From the NCBI GenBank assembly GCA_023461275.1, contig JAEYMI010000074.1:62001-126000 (forward strand): a DNA stretch of 64,000 nucleotides. The letters run 5' to 3'. The translations under genes and the position numbers were made by a program. The notes below the pieces were generated by a model. The model was not told where the DNA came from. It ran no database searches and was given only the letters and a program-made list of their open reading frames with translations. Positions 24,198 to 33,242 of this stretch are shown piece after piece. The DNA comes from Actinomycetes bacterium. GTDB taxonomy: Bacteria; Actinomycetota; Actinomycetes; Mycobacteriales; Mycobacteriaceae. Each line of letters begins with the position of its first letter. The stretch's first letter is position 1.

Positions 24198-27100
24198 ATG
24201 TTCGAAAAAGTGTTGGTGGCCAATCGCGGCGAGATCGCGGTGCGCGCGTTCCGGGCGGCCTATGAGCTCGGTGCCCGCACGGTGGCGGTCTTCCCGTTCG
24301 AGGACCGCAACTCGGTGCATCGGCTCAAAGCCGATGAGTCCTACCAGATCGGTATGCCCGGCCAGCCGGTGCGGGCGTACCTCTCGGTCGACGAGATGGT
24401 GGCCGCGGCGCTGCGGTGCGGCGCCGACGCCATCTACCCCGGTTATGGATTTCTCTCGGAGAACGCCGGTCTGGCGCAGGCATGCGCCGACGCGGGCATC
24501 ACCTTCGTCGGGCCGTCGGCAGAGATCCTGGAGCTGACCGGCAACAAGGCCACCGCGGTGGCGGCCGCCCGCGCGTCGGGCATCCCGGTGCTGGCGTCCT
24601 CGGAGCCGTCGGCCGACCCCGAGGAACTGCTGCAGGCGGCGTCGGACATGCAGTTCCCGGTCTTCGTCAAGGCCGTTGCCGGCGGCGGTGGACGCGGCAT
24701 GCGGCGGGTGGCCGATCCCGCCGATCTCGCCGACGCGATCGCGGCCGCGTCGCGCGAGGCCGACGCCGCTTTCGGTGATCCGACGGTGTTCCTGGAGCAG
24801 GCGGTGGTCAACCCGCGCCACATCGAGGTACAGATCCTGGCCGACACCTACGGCAACGTCATTCACCTGTTCGAGCGTGATTGCAGCCTGCAGCGTCGCC
24901 ACCAGAAGGTGATCGAGCTCGCGCCCGCCCCGAACCTTGATGATGAACTGCGCCAACGAATCTGCGCCGACGCCGTGGCCTTCGCCAAACACATCGGCTA
25001 CACCTGCGCCGGCACCGTGGAGTTCCTGCTCGACGAGCAGGGCCGCCACGTGTTCATCGAGATGAATCCGCGAATCCAGGTGGAGCACACCGTCACCGAG
25101 GAGATCACCGACGTCGATCTGGTCGCTTCGCAGCTGCGGATCGCGGCGGGGGAGTCGCTCGCCGACCTCGGGCTCGACCAGGAGTCGATCCAGATCCGCG
25201 GCGCGGCCCTGCAGTGCCGGATCACCACCGAGGACCCGGCCAACGGATTCCAGCCCGACATCGGCCGGATCACCGCGTACCGCACACCGGGCGGTGCCGG
25301 CGTGCGCCTGGACGGCGCGGCGAACCTCGGCGCCGAGATCTCCGGACACTTCGATTCGATGCTGGTCAAACTCACTTGTCGCGGAAGGGATTTCGCGACC
25401 GCGGTGCGCCGCGCCCGACGTGCGGTGGCCGAGTTCCGGATTCGGGGCGTCTCCACCAACATCCCGTTCCTGCAGGCGGTCCTCGACGACCCGGATTTCC
25501 GGGCGGGTCGGGTCACCACATCGTTCATCGACGAACGCCCCTGGTTGCTCACCCAGCGCGCGTCGGCCGACCGCGGCACCCGCATCCTGTCCTATCTCGC
25601 CGACGTGACCGTGAACAAGCCACATGGCGAGCGGCCCACCACGGTGTACCCGCGTGACAAGCTGCCACGTCTGGACAAGGCGTCGTTGGCGGCCCCGCGC
25701 GACGGCTCCCGGCAGCGTCTGCTGGCGCTCGGTCCCGAGGGCTTCGCCGCGTACCTGCGCGACAATCCGCAGGTCGGGGTCACCGACACCACTTTCCGCG
25801 ACGCGCATCAGTCGTTGCTGGCCACGCGTATCCGCACCAGCGGCCTGATGGGTGTGGCACCGTATGTGGCCGCGATGACGCCGGAGTTGCTCTCGGTGGA
25901 ATGTTGGGGTGGCGCAACCTATGACGTCGCGTTGCGGTTCCTCAAGGAGGATCCGTGGGACCGGCTGGCCCAACTCCGCGAGGCCATCCCGAACATCTGT
26001 CTGCAGATGCTGCTGCGTGGCGCCAACACCGTCGGTTACACCCCGTATCCGACCAAGGTGACCACCGCCTTCGTTGCCGAGGCCACCGACGTCGGTATCG
26101 ACATCTTCCGAATCTTCGACGCGCTGAACAACATCGAGCAGATGCGCCCGGCGATCGAGGCCGTTCGGGAGACCGGCACGGCGGTGGCCGAGGTGGCGAT
26201 GAGCTACACCGGCGACCTCGCCAATCCTGCCGAGGATCTCTACACCCTGGACTACTACCTGCGTCTGGCCGAGCAACTCGTCGACGCCGGTGCTCACATT
26301 CTCGCCATCAAGGACATGGCCGGGTTGCTGCGGGCGCCCGCTGCGGCAAAGCTGGTGTCGGCGTTGAAGTCCCGGTTCGATCTGCCGGTCCACGTGCACA
26401 CCCACGACACCCCCGGCGGTCAGCTGGCCACCTACCTCGCCGCAGTGCAGGCCGGCGCCGACGCTGTCGACGGTGCCAGTGCGGCGCTCGCCGGCACCAC
26501 CAGCCAGCCGGCACTGTCGGCGATCGTGGCGGCGTTTGCGCACACCGAGCGCGATACCGGACTCGATCTGGCGGCGGTGTGCGATCTGGAGCCGTACTGG
26601 GAAGCTGTCCGAAAGGTGTACGCGCCCTTCGAATCCGGGCTGCCTGCTCCCACCGGCCGGGTGTACACGCATGAGATCCCCGGTGGCCAGTTGTCGAACC
26701 TGCGTCAGCAGGCCATCGCGCTCGGCCTCGGCAACCGGTTCGAAGCCGTCGAGGAAGCCTACGCGGCGGCCGACCGGATGCTGGGCCGTCTGATCAAGGT
26801 GACTCCGTCGTCGAAAGTGGTCGGGGACCTGGCGCTTGCGCTGGTGGGCCGCGGTATCACCGCTGAGGAGTTCGCGTCCGATCCGTCGGCCTACGACATT
26901 CCGGATTCGGTGATCGGCTTCCTGCGCGGCGAACTCGGCGATCCGGCCGGCGGCTGGCCGGAGCCGTTGCGGACCCTGGCACTTCAGGGTCGTGCCGAGA
27001 AGCCGCCGGTCGTCGAACTCGGTTCCGATGATTCGCAGCTGTTGGACAAGCCGGGCGTGGAACGTCAACGCACCCTCAATCGGCTGTTGTTCCCCGGTCC

Positions 27101-27587
27101 CACAAGGGAATTCGAGGAGCATCAGGAGACCTACGGTGACACCTCGCGGCTGTCGGCGAACCAGTTCTTCTACGGTCTGCGCTACGGCGAGGAACACCGT
27201 GTCGAGCTCGAACCCGGCGTCGAACTGCTGATCGGGCTGGAGGCCATCAGTGAGGCCGACAAGCGGGGCATGCGCACCGTGATGTGTCTGCTGAACGGTC
27301 AGTTGCGTCCGGTGGCGGTCCGGGATCATTCGGTGGACTCGACCGAAACGGCCGCGGAGAAGGCTGACCGCGCCAACCCTCATCATGTGGGCGCTCCGTT
27401 TGCCGGGGTCGTGTCGATCACGGTCAGCGAGGGCGACGAGATCGCGGCCGGCGCCGGGATCGGCACCATCGAGGCGATGAAGATGGAAGCCACCATCACC
27501 TCGCCGATCGGCGGAAAGGTTGTCCGCGTGGCGATTCCATCGGTGTCGCAGGTGGCGCCGGGCGACCTCCTGATCGAGATCGGCTAA
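24198..27587 (+). CDS. pyc: Pyruvate carboxylase
   Basis: This 1,129-residue biotin enzyme carboxylates pyruvate to oxaloacetate. Domain order: biotin carboxylase (FEKVLVANRGEIAVRAFRAA, GGGGRGMRRV, IEMNPRIQVEHTVTEEITD), carboxyltransferase (GVTDTTFRDAHQSLLATR, VECWGGATYDVALRFLKEDP, HTHDTPGGQ), and C-terminal biotinyl domain (IEAMKMEATI, Lys biotinylated). It lies 105 bp after prpC, in the same direction. Replenishing oxaloacetate for the methylcitrate cycle is a sensible link. ATG 24198 matches the family N-terminus; a longer frame exists but lacks support. Confidence 0.95.
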   Translation: MFEKVLVANRGEIAVRAFRAAYELGARTVAVFPFEDRNSVHRLKADESYQIGMPGQPVRAYLSVDEMVAAALRCGADAIYPGYGFLSENAGLAQACADAGITFVGPSAEILELTGNKATAVAAARASGIPVLASSEPSADPEELLQAASDMQFPVFVKAVAGGGGRGMRRVADPADLADAIAAASREADAAFGDPTVFLEQAVVNPRHIEVQILADTYGNVIHLFERDCSLQRRHQKVIELAPAPNLDDELRQRICADAVAFAKHIGYTCAGTVEFLLDEQGRHVFIEMNPRIQVEHTVTEEITDVDLVASQLRIAAGESLADLGLDQESIQIRGAALQCRITTEDPANGFQPDIGRITAYRTPGGAGVRLDGAANLGAEISGHFDSMLVKLTCRGRDFATAVRRARRAVAEFRIRGVSTNIPFLQAVLDDPDFRAGRVTTSFIDERPWLLTQRASADRGTRILSYLADVTVNKPHGERPTTVYPRDKLPRLDKASLAAPRDGSRQRLLALGPEGFAAYLRDNPQVGVTDTTFRDAHQSLLATRIRTSGLMGVAPYVAAMTPELLSVECWGGATYDVALRFLKEDPWDRLAQLREAIPNICLQMLLRGANTVGYTPYPTKVTTAFVAEATDVGIDIFRIFDALNNIEQMRPAIEAVRETGTAVAEVAMSYTGDLANPAEDLYTLDYYLRLAEQLVDAGAHILAIKDMAGLLRAPAAAKLVSALKSRFDLPVHVHTHDTPGGQLATYLAAVQAGADAVDGASAALAGTTSQPALSAIVAAFAHTERDTGLDLAAVCDLEPYWEAVRKVYAPFESGLPAPTGRVYTHEIPGGQLSNLRQQAIALGLGNRFEAVEEAYAAADRMLGRLIKVTPSSKVVGDLALALVGRGITAEEFASDPSAYDIPDSVIGFLRGELGDPAGGWPEPLRTLALQGRAEKPPVVELGSDDSQLLDKPGVERQRTLNRLLFPGPTREFEEHQETYGDTSRLSANQFFYGLRYGEEHRVELEPGVELLIGLEAISEADKRGMRTVMCLLNGQLRPVAVRDHSVDSTETAAEKADRANPHHVGAPFAGVVSITVSEGDEIAAGAGIGTIEAMKMEATITSPIGGKVVRVAIPSVSQVAPGDLLIEIG

Positions 27588-27599
27588 CGCGACCCCGCG

Positions 27600-28172
27600 T
27601 CAGCGAATCACGTTGCGAACGAACCGCACGGCAACCGTGCCAGGGTTGACGTAGCTGTAGACCTGAGCGCTGGAGAATGTGGTGTGCTCTCCGGCGTCGA
27701 GCTCGATGTCGGTAACGGTGGTGTCGGCAAAGATGATTCGTAACCGGCCGCTGACGACGAGGATGGTTTCGTGCCAGCCGTCGGGATCGGGGGATGCGTC
27801 GTAGGTGGCCCGATCGCCGAGCGTCCACGTCCACAGCTGGACCTCCTCGGTGGCCGCAACGCTGGAACGCAGCACGCCGATGCTCTGGTCGTCGTCGCCA
27901 CGCCATGCGACGACGTCGAGGTCGCGGGAGAGGCTGTCGGGATCGCGGACCATGTCGACGAATGTCACGCCCAGCGCTTCGGCGATCCGGTCGAGGCTGG
28001 ACAGGCTGATGTTGGTGTCCCCGCCCTCGAGATTGACGATCATCCGTCGACTGATTCCCGACGATTCGGCGAGCGTCGCCTGACTCAGGCCGCGTTCGGT
28101 TCGCAGATCCCGGAGATTGCGGGCAACATGCGCGAGGACGTCGGATCGGTGGCCGGGATCCCGATTTGGCAT
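27600..28172 (-). CDS. XRE-cupin transcriptional regulator
   Basis: This 190-residue protein has an N-terminal helix-turn-helix (LRTERGLSQATLAESSGISR, RMIVNLEGGDTNISL) and a C-terminal cupin (WHETILVVSGRLRII, LDAGEHTTFSS, YSYVNPGT). Such regulators sense small molecules through the cupin. It is divergent from an EamA exporter with only 31 bp between the starts. ATG 28172 fits a leaderless start 7 nt after a TACTAT box; ATG 28190 is possible. Confidence 0.85.
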   Translation of the reverse strand: MPNRDPGHRSDVLAHVARNLRDLRTERGLSQATLAESSGISRRMIVNLEGGDTNISLSSLDRIAEALGVTFVDMVRDPDSLSRDLDVVAWRGDDDQSIGVLRSSVAATEEVQLWTWTLGDRATYDASPDPDGWHETILVVSGRLRIIFADTTVTDIELDAGEHTTFSSAQVYSYVNPGTVAVRFVRNVIR

Positions 28173-28205
28173 GCGCACTATAGTACTCATAGAATTGCGC
28201 ACTAT
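28172..28205. promoter_or_regulatory. Compact bidirectional promoter/operator between XRE-cupin and EamA genes
   Basis: Two exact copies of TGCGCACTAT (28172-28181 and 28196-28205) flank a palindromic ACTATAGT that can act as the -10 box in both directions. The repeats overlap both start regions, so a regulator bound there could block both genes. Binding by the neighbouring XRE-cupin protein is inferred from position. Confidence 0.55.
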
Positions 28206-29157
28206 GTTGCGCAAGCCTGAGTTGGCGCTCGTCGCGGTCACCGCGATCTGGGGTGCCACCTTCCTCGTGGTGCACACCGCCGTGCAGTACAGCGGACCGG
28301 TGTTCTTCGTCGGTTTGCGCTTTGTGATCGCCGGAGTCTTCGGTGTGCTGGTCTTCGGCCGCGCGCTGCGTGGACTCACGCGACTCGACGTGATCGCCGG
28401 GGTCTCCATCGGCGCGATGCTGGCCTTCGCCTACTGCCTGCAGACCGTGGGGCTGCAGACGATCAGCAGCAGCAAATCGGCGTTCATCACCGCGCTCTAT
28501 GTGCCCTTGGTGCCGTTGGCCCAGTGGGCGGTGTTCCGCAAGGCACCCGGCGTGATGAGTTGGATCGGTGTGGTCTTTGCGTTCGTGGGTCTGCTGCTGC
28601 TGGCCGGAAAGGATTCCGCGGGAATCGGATTCGGCCCGGGCGAGATCGCGACACTGCTCAGCGCCGTCGGCTGCGCGGGGGAGATCATCCTGATCGCATT
28701 GTTCGCGGGCAAGGTGGATATCAAGCGCGTCACCATCATTCAGCTCCTGGTGGGCGGTGCGCTCGCGTTCCTGGCCATGCCGGTGGTCGGTGAGTCGGTG
28801 CCGGCGTTCTCCTGGATCTGGTTGGGTGCCGCGGTCGGCATGGGTGCGGCCAGCATCGTCATCCAGATGACCATGAACTGGGCGCAACGCACCGTCTCGG
28901 CGACCCGGGCGACGCTCATCTACGCCGGAGAACCGGTGTGGGCCGGCATATTCGGCCGCATGGCCGGCGACCGACTGCCCGCGCCGGCGTTGCTCGGTGC
29001 AGCGTTGATCGTGCTCGGCGTGCTGGTCAGTGAGATGCGCCCGCCGCGATGGGCGACAACGGTGTTCCGTCGCCGCCCATCACGGCATGCGAGTGGAGCC
29101 CTCGCGCTAGAGGGCGGCTCTGACCTTGAGGGTCGCCGAGACGAGATTCTCCAGTGA
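28204..29157 (+). CDS. EamA/DMT family transporter
   Basis: This 317-residue protein has about ten hydrophobic segments and two EamA repeats (VTAIWGATFLVVHTAVQYSG at the start of the first and LLSAVGCAGEIILIALFAGK at the second). The drug/metabolite transporter family exports amino acids or other small metabolites. It is divergent from an XRE-cupin regulator that probably controls it. The C-terminal 35 residues are hydrophilic and their coding bases overlap the convergent metE 3' end by 51 bp. The substrate is unknown. Confidence 0.85.
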   Translation: MLRKPELALVAVTAIWGATFLVVHTAVQYSGPVFFVGLRFVIAGVFGVLVFGRALRGLTRLDVIAGVSIGAMLAFAYCLQTVGLQTISSSKSAFITALYVPLVPLAQWAVFRKAPGVMSWIGVVFAFVGLLLLAGKDSAGIGFGPGEIATLLSAVGCAGEIILIALFAGKVDIKRVTIIQLLVGGALAFLAMPVVGESVPAFSWIWLGAAVGMGAASIVIQMTMNWAQRTVSATRATLIYAGEPVWAGIFGRMAGDRLPAPALLGAALIVLGVLVSEMRPPRWATTVFRRRPSRHASGALALEGGSDLEGRRDEILQ

Positions 29158-31401
29158 CGCCGTCACCTCGTCGGTCTTGCGCGTCTTCAAACCGCAATCG
29201 GGATTGACCCAGAGGCGCTGCGGACCAACGGCATTGAGTGCGTTCGCCAGGGACGAGGCGATCTCGTCCGCGGACGGCACGCGGGGCGAATGGATGTCGT
29301 AGACACCCGGACCGACACCGTTGGCGAATCCGATCGCGTTGAGATCGTCGAGAATCTCCATCGCTGAACGCGCCGCCTCGATTGAGGTGACGTCGGCGTC
29401 GAGATCGGCGATGGCGCAGATGACCTCGCCGAACTCCGAGTAGCACAGATGCGTGTGGATCTGCGTGGTGTCGGACACCCCGGACGTCGCCAGCCGGAAG
29501 GCCCGCACCGCCCAGTCGAGGTAGTCGGCCTTGTCGGCGTCGCGCAGCGGAAGCAGCTCACGCAGGGCCGGCTCGTCGACCTGGATGATGCCGACGCCGG
29601 CCCGCTCCAGATCAACGGTCTCGTCGCGGATGGCCAGCGCCACCTGGTCGGCCGACGTCGACAGCGGTTGATCGTTGCGCACGAAAGACCACGCCAAGAT
29701 GGTCACCGGCCCGGTGAGCATGCCCTTGACCGGCTTGTCGGTCAGCGACTGTGCGTAGGTGATCCAGTCGACGGTCATCGGGATCGGCCGCGATACGTCG
29801 CCGAACAGGATCGGCGGACGCACGCACCGGGTGCCGTAGGACTGCACCCATCCGTTCGCGGTGGCGAAGAAGCCGTCGAGCTGCTCGGCGAAGTACTGCA
29901 CCATGTCATTGCGTTCCGGCTCACCGTGCACCAGGACGTCGAGCCCGATCTTTTCCTGTAGCGCAATGACATCGGCGACCTCGGCCTTCATCCGACGCTC
30001 ATAGTCCGCGGCGTCGATCTCGCCGGCGCGCAATGCCGCGCGCGCCAGCCGGATCTGCGAGGTCTGCGGGTAGGAGCCGATCGTGGTGGTCGGCAGGACC
30101 GGCAGGTTCAGCCGTTGGGACTGCGCCGCCAGACGTTCGGCTGCCGGAGCGCGGGTCACGTCGTCATCTCCCACCGCGGCCAAGCGCTCGGCGACCGCGT
30201 CGACGTGCACTCGGGGATCGGTGGCGCGGGTCGCGAGTGCGGCCGCGGTGGCGTCGAAGGTGGCCGACACCGACTCCCGGCCGCCCCGCAGCGCCGCCGA
30301 AAGGGTCACGACCTCGTCGACCTTCTCCTTCGCGAAGGCCAGCCAGCCACGCAGGTTGTCGTCGAGCTCGGTCTCGGTGTCCAGTGAGTACGGGACATGC
30401 AGCGTGGAGCACGACGTGGAGACCGCCAGCGCACCCGCGGACCCGAGCAGGCTACCGAGTGTGGCCAGCGCCTTGTCCAGGTCGGTCCGCCACACATTGC
30501 GGCCGTCGACCACTCCGGCGACGACCAGTTTTGTCGCCAATCCTGTTGTGACGGCGACAGATTGGACGTTTCCCTCGATGAGATCGACGGCAACTGCCTC
30601 GATGTCGGTTTCGGCGAGCGCACCCAGCGCCGGGCCAGCGTCGCCGAAGTAGGTGGCCACCAGGATCGACGGCCGGTTGTGGGCCTGCGACAAGGTCGCG
30701 TAGACCGATCGGGCCAGGTTCGACAACGACGGCGCGATGTCGGTGACCAGCGCCGGCTCGTCGATCTGCACCCACTCGACGCCGGACGCGGCCAACCGGC
30801 CGAGCAGATCGAGGTAGCAGCCGAGCAGATCGTTGATGCGGCTCAACGGTTCCGGGCCGTCGTCGACGGCCTTGGACAGCGCGAGGAAGGTGATCGGTCC
30901 GACCACCACCGGCCGTGCCGGGATGCCGGCGGCCTGCGCTTCGGTAACCTCGGCGAGGACCTTCTCGGGGTGCAGCGCGAAGGTGGTGTCAGGGGAGATT
31001 TCCGGAACCAGGTAGTGGTAGTTGGTGTCGAACCACTTCGTCATCTCCAGCGGTGCGACGGTGTCGGTGCCGCGGGCCGCGGCGAAGTAGCGGTCGAGCG
31101 GATCGGCGATATCGGCGACCCGGGCGGGCAGCGCGCCGAGCATGGCCGCGGTATCGAGAACCTGGTCGTAGTAGGAGAAGGTGTTGACCGGAACCGAGTC
31201 GATCCCGGCAGCCACCAACTGGCGTGACTGCGCTGCGCGCAACTCGGCGGCGGCCTGCTCAAGCGCGGCTTTGTCGATGCGGCCGGCCCAATACGACTCG
31301 ATCGCTCGTTTGAGTTCCCGGTTGGGCCCGATACGGGGCGTACCGAGCACTGTGACATGGAAAGGTGTTGCGGGTGAGGGTATTCCGTTGGTGACGGACA
31401 T
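29107..31401 (-). CDS. metE: Cobalamin-independent methionine synthase
   Basis: This 764-residue enzyme transfers the methyl group of methyltetrahydropteroyl-glutamate to homocysteine without B12. The N-terminal half includes FDTNYHYLVPEI and DEPALVTD. The C-terminal half includes PTTTIGSYPQT, GEPERNDMVQYFAEQ, QVDEPALRE, and the zinc ligands HTHLCYSEF and NPDCGLKTR. A cobalamin riboswitch precedes the gene, giving the expected control: expression when B12 is scarce. Confidence 0.95.
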   Translation of the reverse strand: MSVTNGIPSPATPFHVTVLGTPRIGPNRELKRAIESYWAGRIDKAALEQAAAELRAAQSRQLVAAGIDSVPVNTFSYYDQVLDTAAMLGALPARVADIADPLDRYFAAARGTDTVAPLEMTKWFDTNYHYLVPEISPDTTFALHPEKVLAEVTEAQAAGIPARPVVVGPITFLALSKAVDDGPEPLSRINDLLGCYLDLLGRLAASGVEWVQIDEPALVTDIAPSLSNLARSVYATLSQAHNRPSILVATYFGDAGPALGALAETDIEAVAVDLIEGNVQSVAVTTGLATKLVVAGVVDGRNVWRTDLDKALATLGSLLGSAGALAVSTSCSTLHVPYSLDTETELDDNLRGWLAFAKEKVDEVVTLSAALRGGRESVSATFDATAAALATRATDPRVHVDAVAERLAAVGDDDVTRAPAAERLAAQSQRLNLPVLPTTTIGSYPQTSQIRLARAALRAGEIDAADYERRMKAEVADVIALQEKIGLDVLVHGEPERNDMVQYFAEQLDGFFATANGWVQSYGTRCVRPPILFGDVSRPIPMTVDWITYAQSLTDKPVKGMLTGPVTILAWSFVRNDQPLSTSADQVALAIRDETVDLERAGVGIIQVDEPALRELLPLRDADKADYLDWAVRAFRLATSGVSDTTQIHTHLCYSEFGEVICAIADLDADVTSIEAARSAMEILDDLNAIGFANGVGPGVYDIHSPRVPSADEIASSLANALNAVGPQRLWVNPDCGLKTRKTDEVTASLENLVSATLKVRAAL

Positions 31402-31554
31402 GATGTGCTGAGCTCCTCAGGAGTCGCGCGGACGGTCCACCGCCCAAGCGGGTGAGTCGATCAGCAGCCCCAGGTGATGCGCATGAAGGCACCCCGAAAC
31501 GCAGTGTTCGACGTCGCCCATTCCACGAGGCGGTGAGCCACCGGACGCGGCGCG

Positions 31555-31765
31555 CCCGGTACACCTGGCAGGTCTTCGGGCTCGCCGTCGCGCACCGATG
31601 ATCGGTGCTCCTACTGGCCGTCGCTTCCCAGGCATTGTGCCCAGTGCATGTGACGGCGGTCGTTACGGCATACCGCTGCGGGACAGCTCCGGATTCTCAC
31701 CGGATTCCCTCTCGCCCGTGCCCGCTGCAATGAGCGGATACGGACTCGACGCCGTGCGGGGCGGT
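31555..31765 (-). promoter_or_regulatory. Cobalamin riboswitch upstream of metE
   Basis: On the reverse strand the core reads GAGGGAATCCGGTGAGAATC, then CGGAGCTGTCCCGCAGCGG, GCCTGGGAAGCGACGGCCAG and finally CCCGAAGACCTGCCAG. All are consensus elements of AdoCbl riboswitches in the right order. It lies in the 501-bp gap between metE and the divergent SDR gene, about 150 bp before the metE start. B12 would switch metE off. The remaining bases of the gap show no other gene. Confidence 0.92.
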
Positions 31766-31902
31766 GGGGCTCCATCACAATCCCCGCGCCGGCGAACCAT
31801 ATGCGCGGCCCACTATAGCTGGCGTTGGCGAGTCGCACTCTGACGGAAACAGTTAGCGTGGAGAACGATATCGAACGATTCGCGAGAGCAATGGAGCTGC
31901 TG

Positions 31903-32754
31903 ATGACTACGACATATTTGATCACCGGGGCAGGAAGTGGTTTCGGCAAGGAAGTGGCGTTCCGCCTGGCGGAGGCAGGACACGACGTCATCGCCGGAGT
32001 GGAGATCGTCGCTCAGGTCAACGTCTTGCGAGCCGAGGCGAAGAGGCGGGGCGTCGATGTACGAGTGGAGAAACTCGATGTCACCGATGCTTTCGATCGC
32101 CGCACGGCTGTCGGTTGGGACGTCGACGTGCTGCTGAACAATGCCGGGATATCCGAGGGCGGCTCATCTGTCGATATCCCGGAGGCAAACCTGCGCCGGC
32201 AATTCGAGGTCAACGTGTTCGGTCCGATCCTGCTCACCCAACCCATCGCGAAGCAGATGGCTGCCAAAGGCGGCGGGAAGATCGTCTTCATGTCCTCGGT
32301 CGCGGGGCTCACCGTGGACCCGTTCACCGGAGCTTATGCCGGCTCCAAGCATGCGGTCGAGGCCTTCGCCGATGCCCTCGACCAGGAACTCGCCGAACAC
32401 GGTGTGACTGTGTCGACGATCAACCCCGGGCCGTTCCTCACCGGTTTCAACGACACGATGTTCGAGGCCTACAAGTCCTGGGACGACGATCCGGCCACCC
32501 GGCTGTTCGACTACGACAAGCTCTCGTTCCCGCATGAGCAGTTCGACCCGGAGGAAGTCATCGCGGTGACCATCGACGTGTTGATTGGAGCAGACACCGG
32601 GTACCGACATGTCTTGCCCGCGCACACCGTTGACGACATCAAGGATCAGACCGTGTCCCAGTGGGATCGAAAAATCAATGATGGCACCAGGCCGCAATTG
32701 GTGCAGACTGCCTACGATATGGCGCCCTACACGCCGGTCGCCGGACAGTCCTGA
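31903..32754 (+). CDS. SDR family oxidoreductase
   Basis: This 283-residue short-chain dehydrogenase/reductase has the Rossmann motif YLITGAGSGFGKEVAFRLA, the NNAG motif (VLLNNAGISEGG), and the catalytic set Ser (FMSSVAGLT), Tyr and Lys (AYAGSKHAVEAFADAL). The Tyr-x3-Lys spacing is correct. ATG 31903 follows GGAG and is preferred to the longer frame. It stands alone, convergent with the 5-hydroxyisourate hydrolase gene. The substrate is not predictable. Confidence 0.85.
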   Translation: MTTTYLITGAGSGFGKEVAFRLAEAGHDVIAGVEIVAQVNVLRAEAKRRGVDVRVEKLDVTDAFDRRTAVGWDVDVLLNNAGISEGGSSVDIPEANLRRQFEVNVFGPILLTQPIAKQMAAKGGGKIVFMSSVAGLTVDPFTGAYAGSKHAVEAFADALDQELAEHGVTVSTINPGPFLTGFNDTMFEAYKSWDDDPATRLFDYDKLSFPHEQFDPEEVIAVTIDVLIGADTGYRHVLPAHTVDDIKDQTVSQWDRKINDGTRPQLVQTAYDMAPYTPVAGQS

Positions 32755-32788
32755 CGGACCGAACTTCCGTTGTCCGGCGCGTGACCGC

Positions 32789-33115
32789 TCAGCTGCCGCG
32801 GTAGGTCGAGTACGCGAACGGACTGAGCAGCACTGGCACGTGATAGTGGCGGGACGGGCTGTCGACGGTGAAGCAGATGTCGATCTGTGGGTAGAAGCCG
32901 GCGATTCCGTTGGCGTCGAACCACTCCGCGGTCGCGAAGACGAGGTGGTAGGTGCCCGGCTCGAGCGGTGCTGTGTTGACCTGTCCGATCCGGCCGTCGG
33001 GATCGGTGACACCGGAGGCGAGTGCGACGCCGTCGATGTCTCGAAGCGTGATGGCCATCCCGGTGGCCGGGGCTCCGGTGACGGCATCGAGGACATGGGT
33101 GGACAGACCGGTCAT
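32789..33115 (-). CDS. uraH: 5-hydroxyisourate hydrolase (transthyretin-like)
   Basis: This 108-residue protein has the family features: N-terminal LSTHVLDAVTGAPA with the catalytic His, GRIGQV with the conserved Arg, a central HYHVPVLLSPF with His, and the terminal YRGS signature. It hydrolyses 5-hydroxyisourate, the product of urate oxidase, to OHCU. The partner uraD is 1.9 kb away on the same strand, separated by a 13E12/HNH pseudogene. No urate oxidase gene is seen between them or elsewhere in the window. Confidence 0.92.
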   Translation of the reverse strand: MTGLSTHVLDAVTGAPATGMAITLRDIDGVALASGVTDPDGRIGQVNTAPLEPGTYHLVFATAEWFDANGIAGFYPQIDICFTVDSPSRHYHVPVLLSPFAYSTYRGS

Positions 33116-33242
33116 GGGCCCCACCATAATTCGTCGGCGTGACGACCGCTGACCGTCGGGATGCGGGCGGCGTCCGTCATCGACGAATTCGGCCCTGACC
33201 TGCGCGAGCAGAATTGTCAGAGGTGAGTTGTAGTTTGGCGGC

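Noticed and set aside
24117..27386. A 1,089-codon open frame opposite pyruvate carboxylase
   Set aside because: Its Gly/Arg/Asp-heavy composition mirrors the codon bias of pyc, and no domain is visible.
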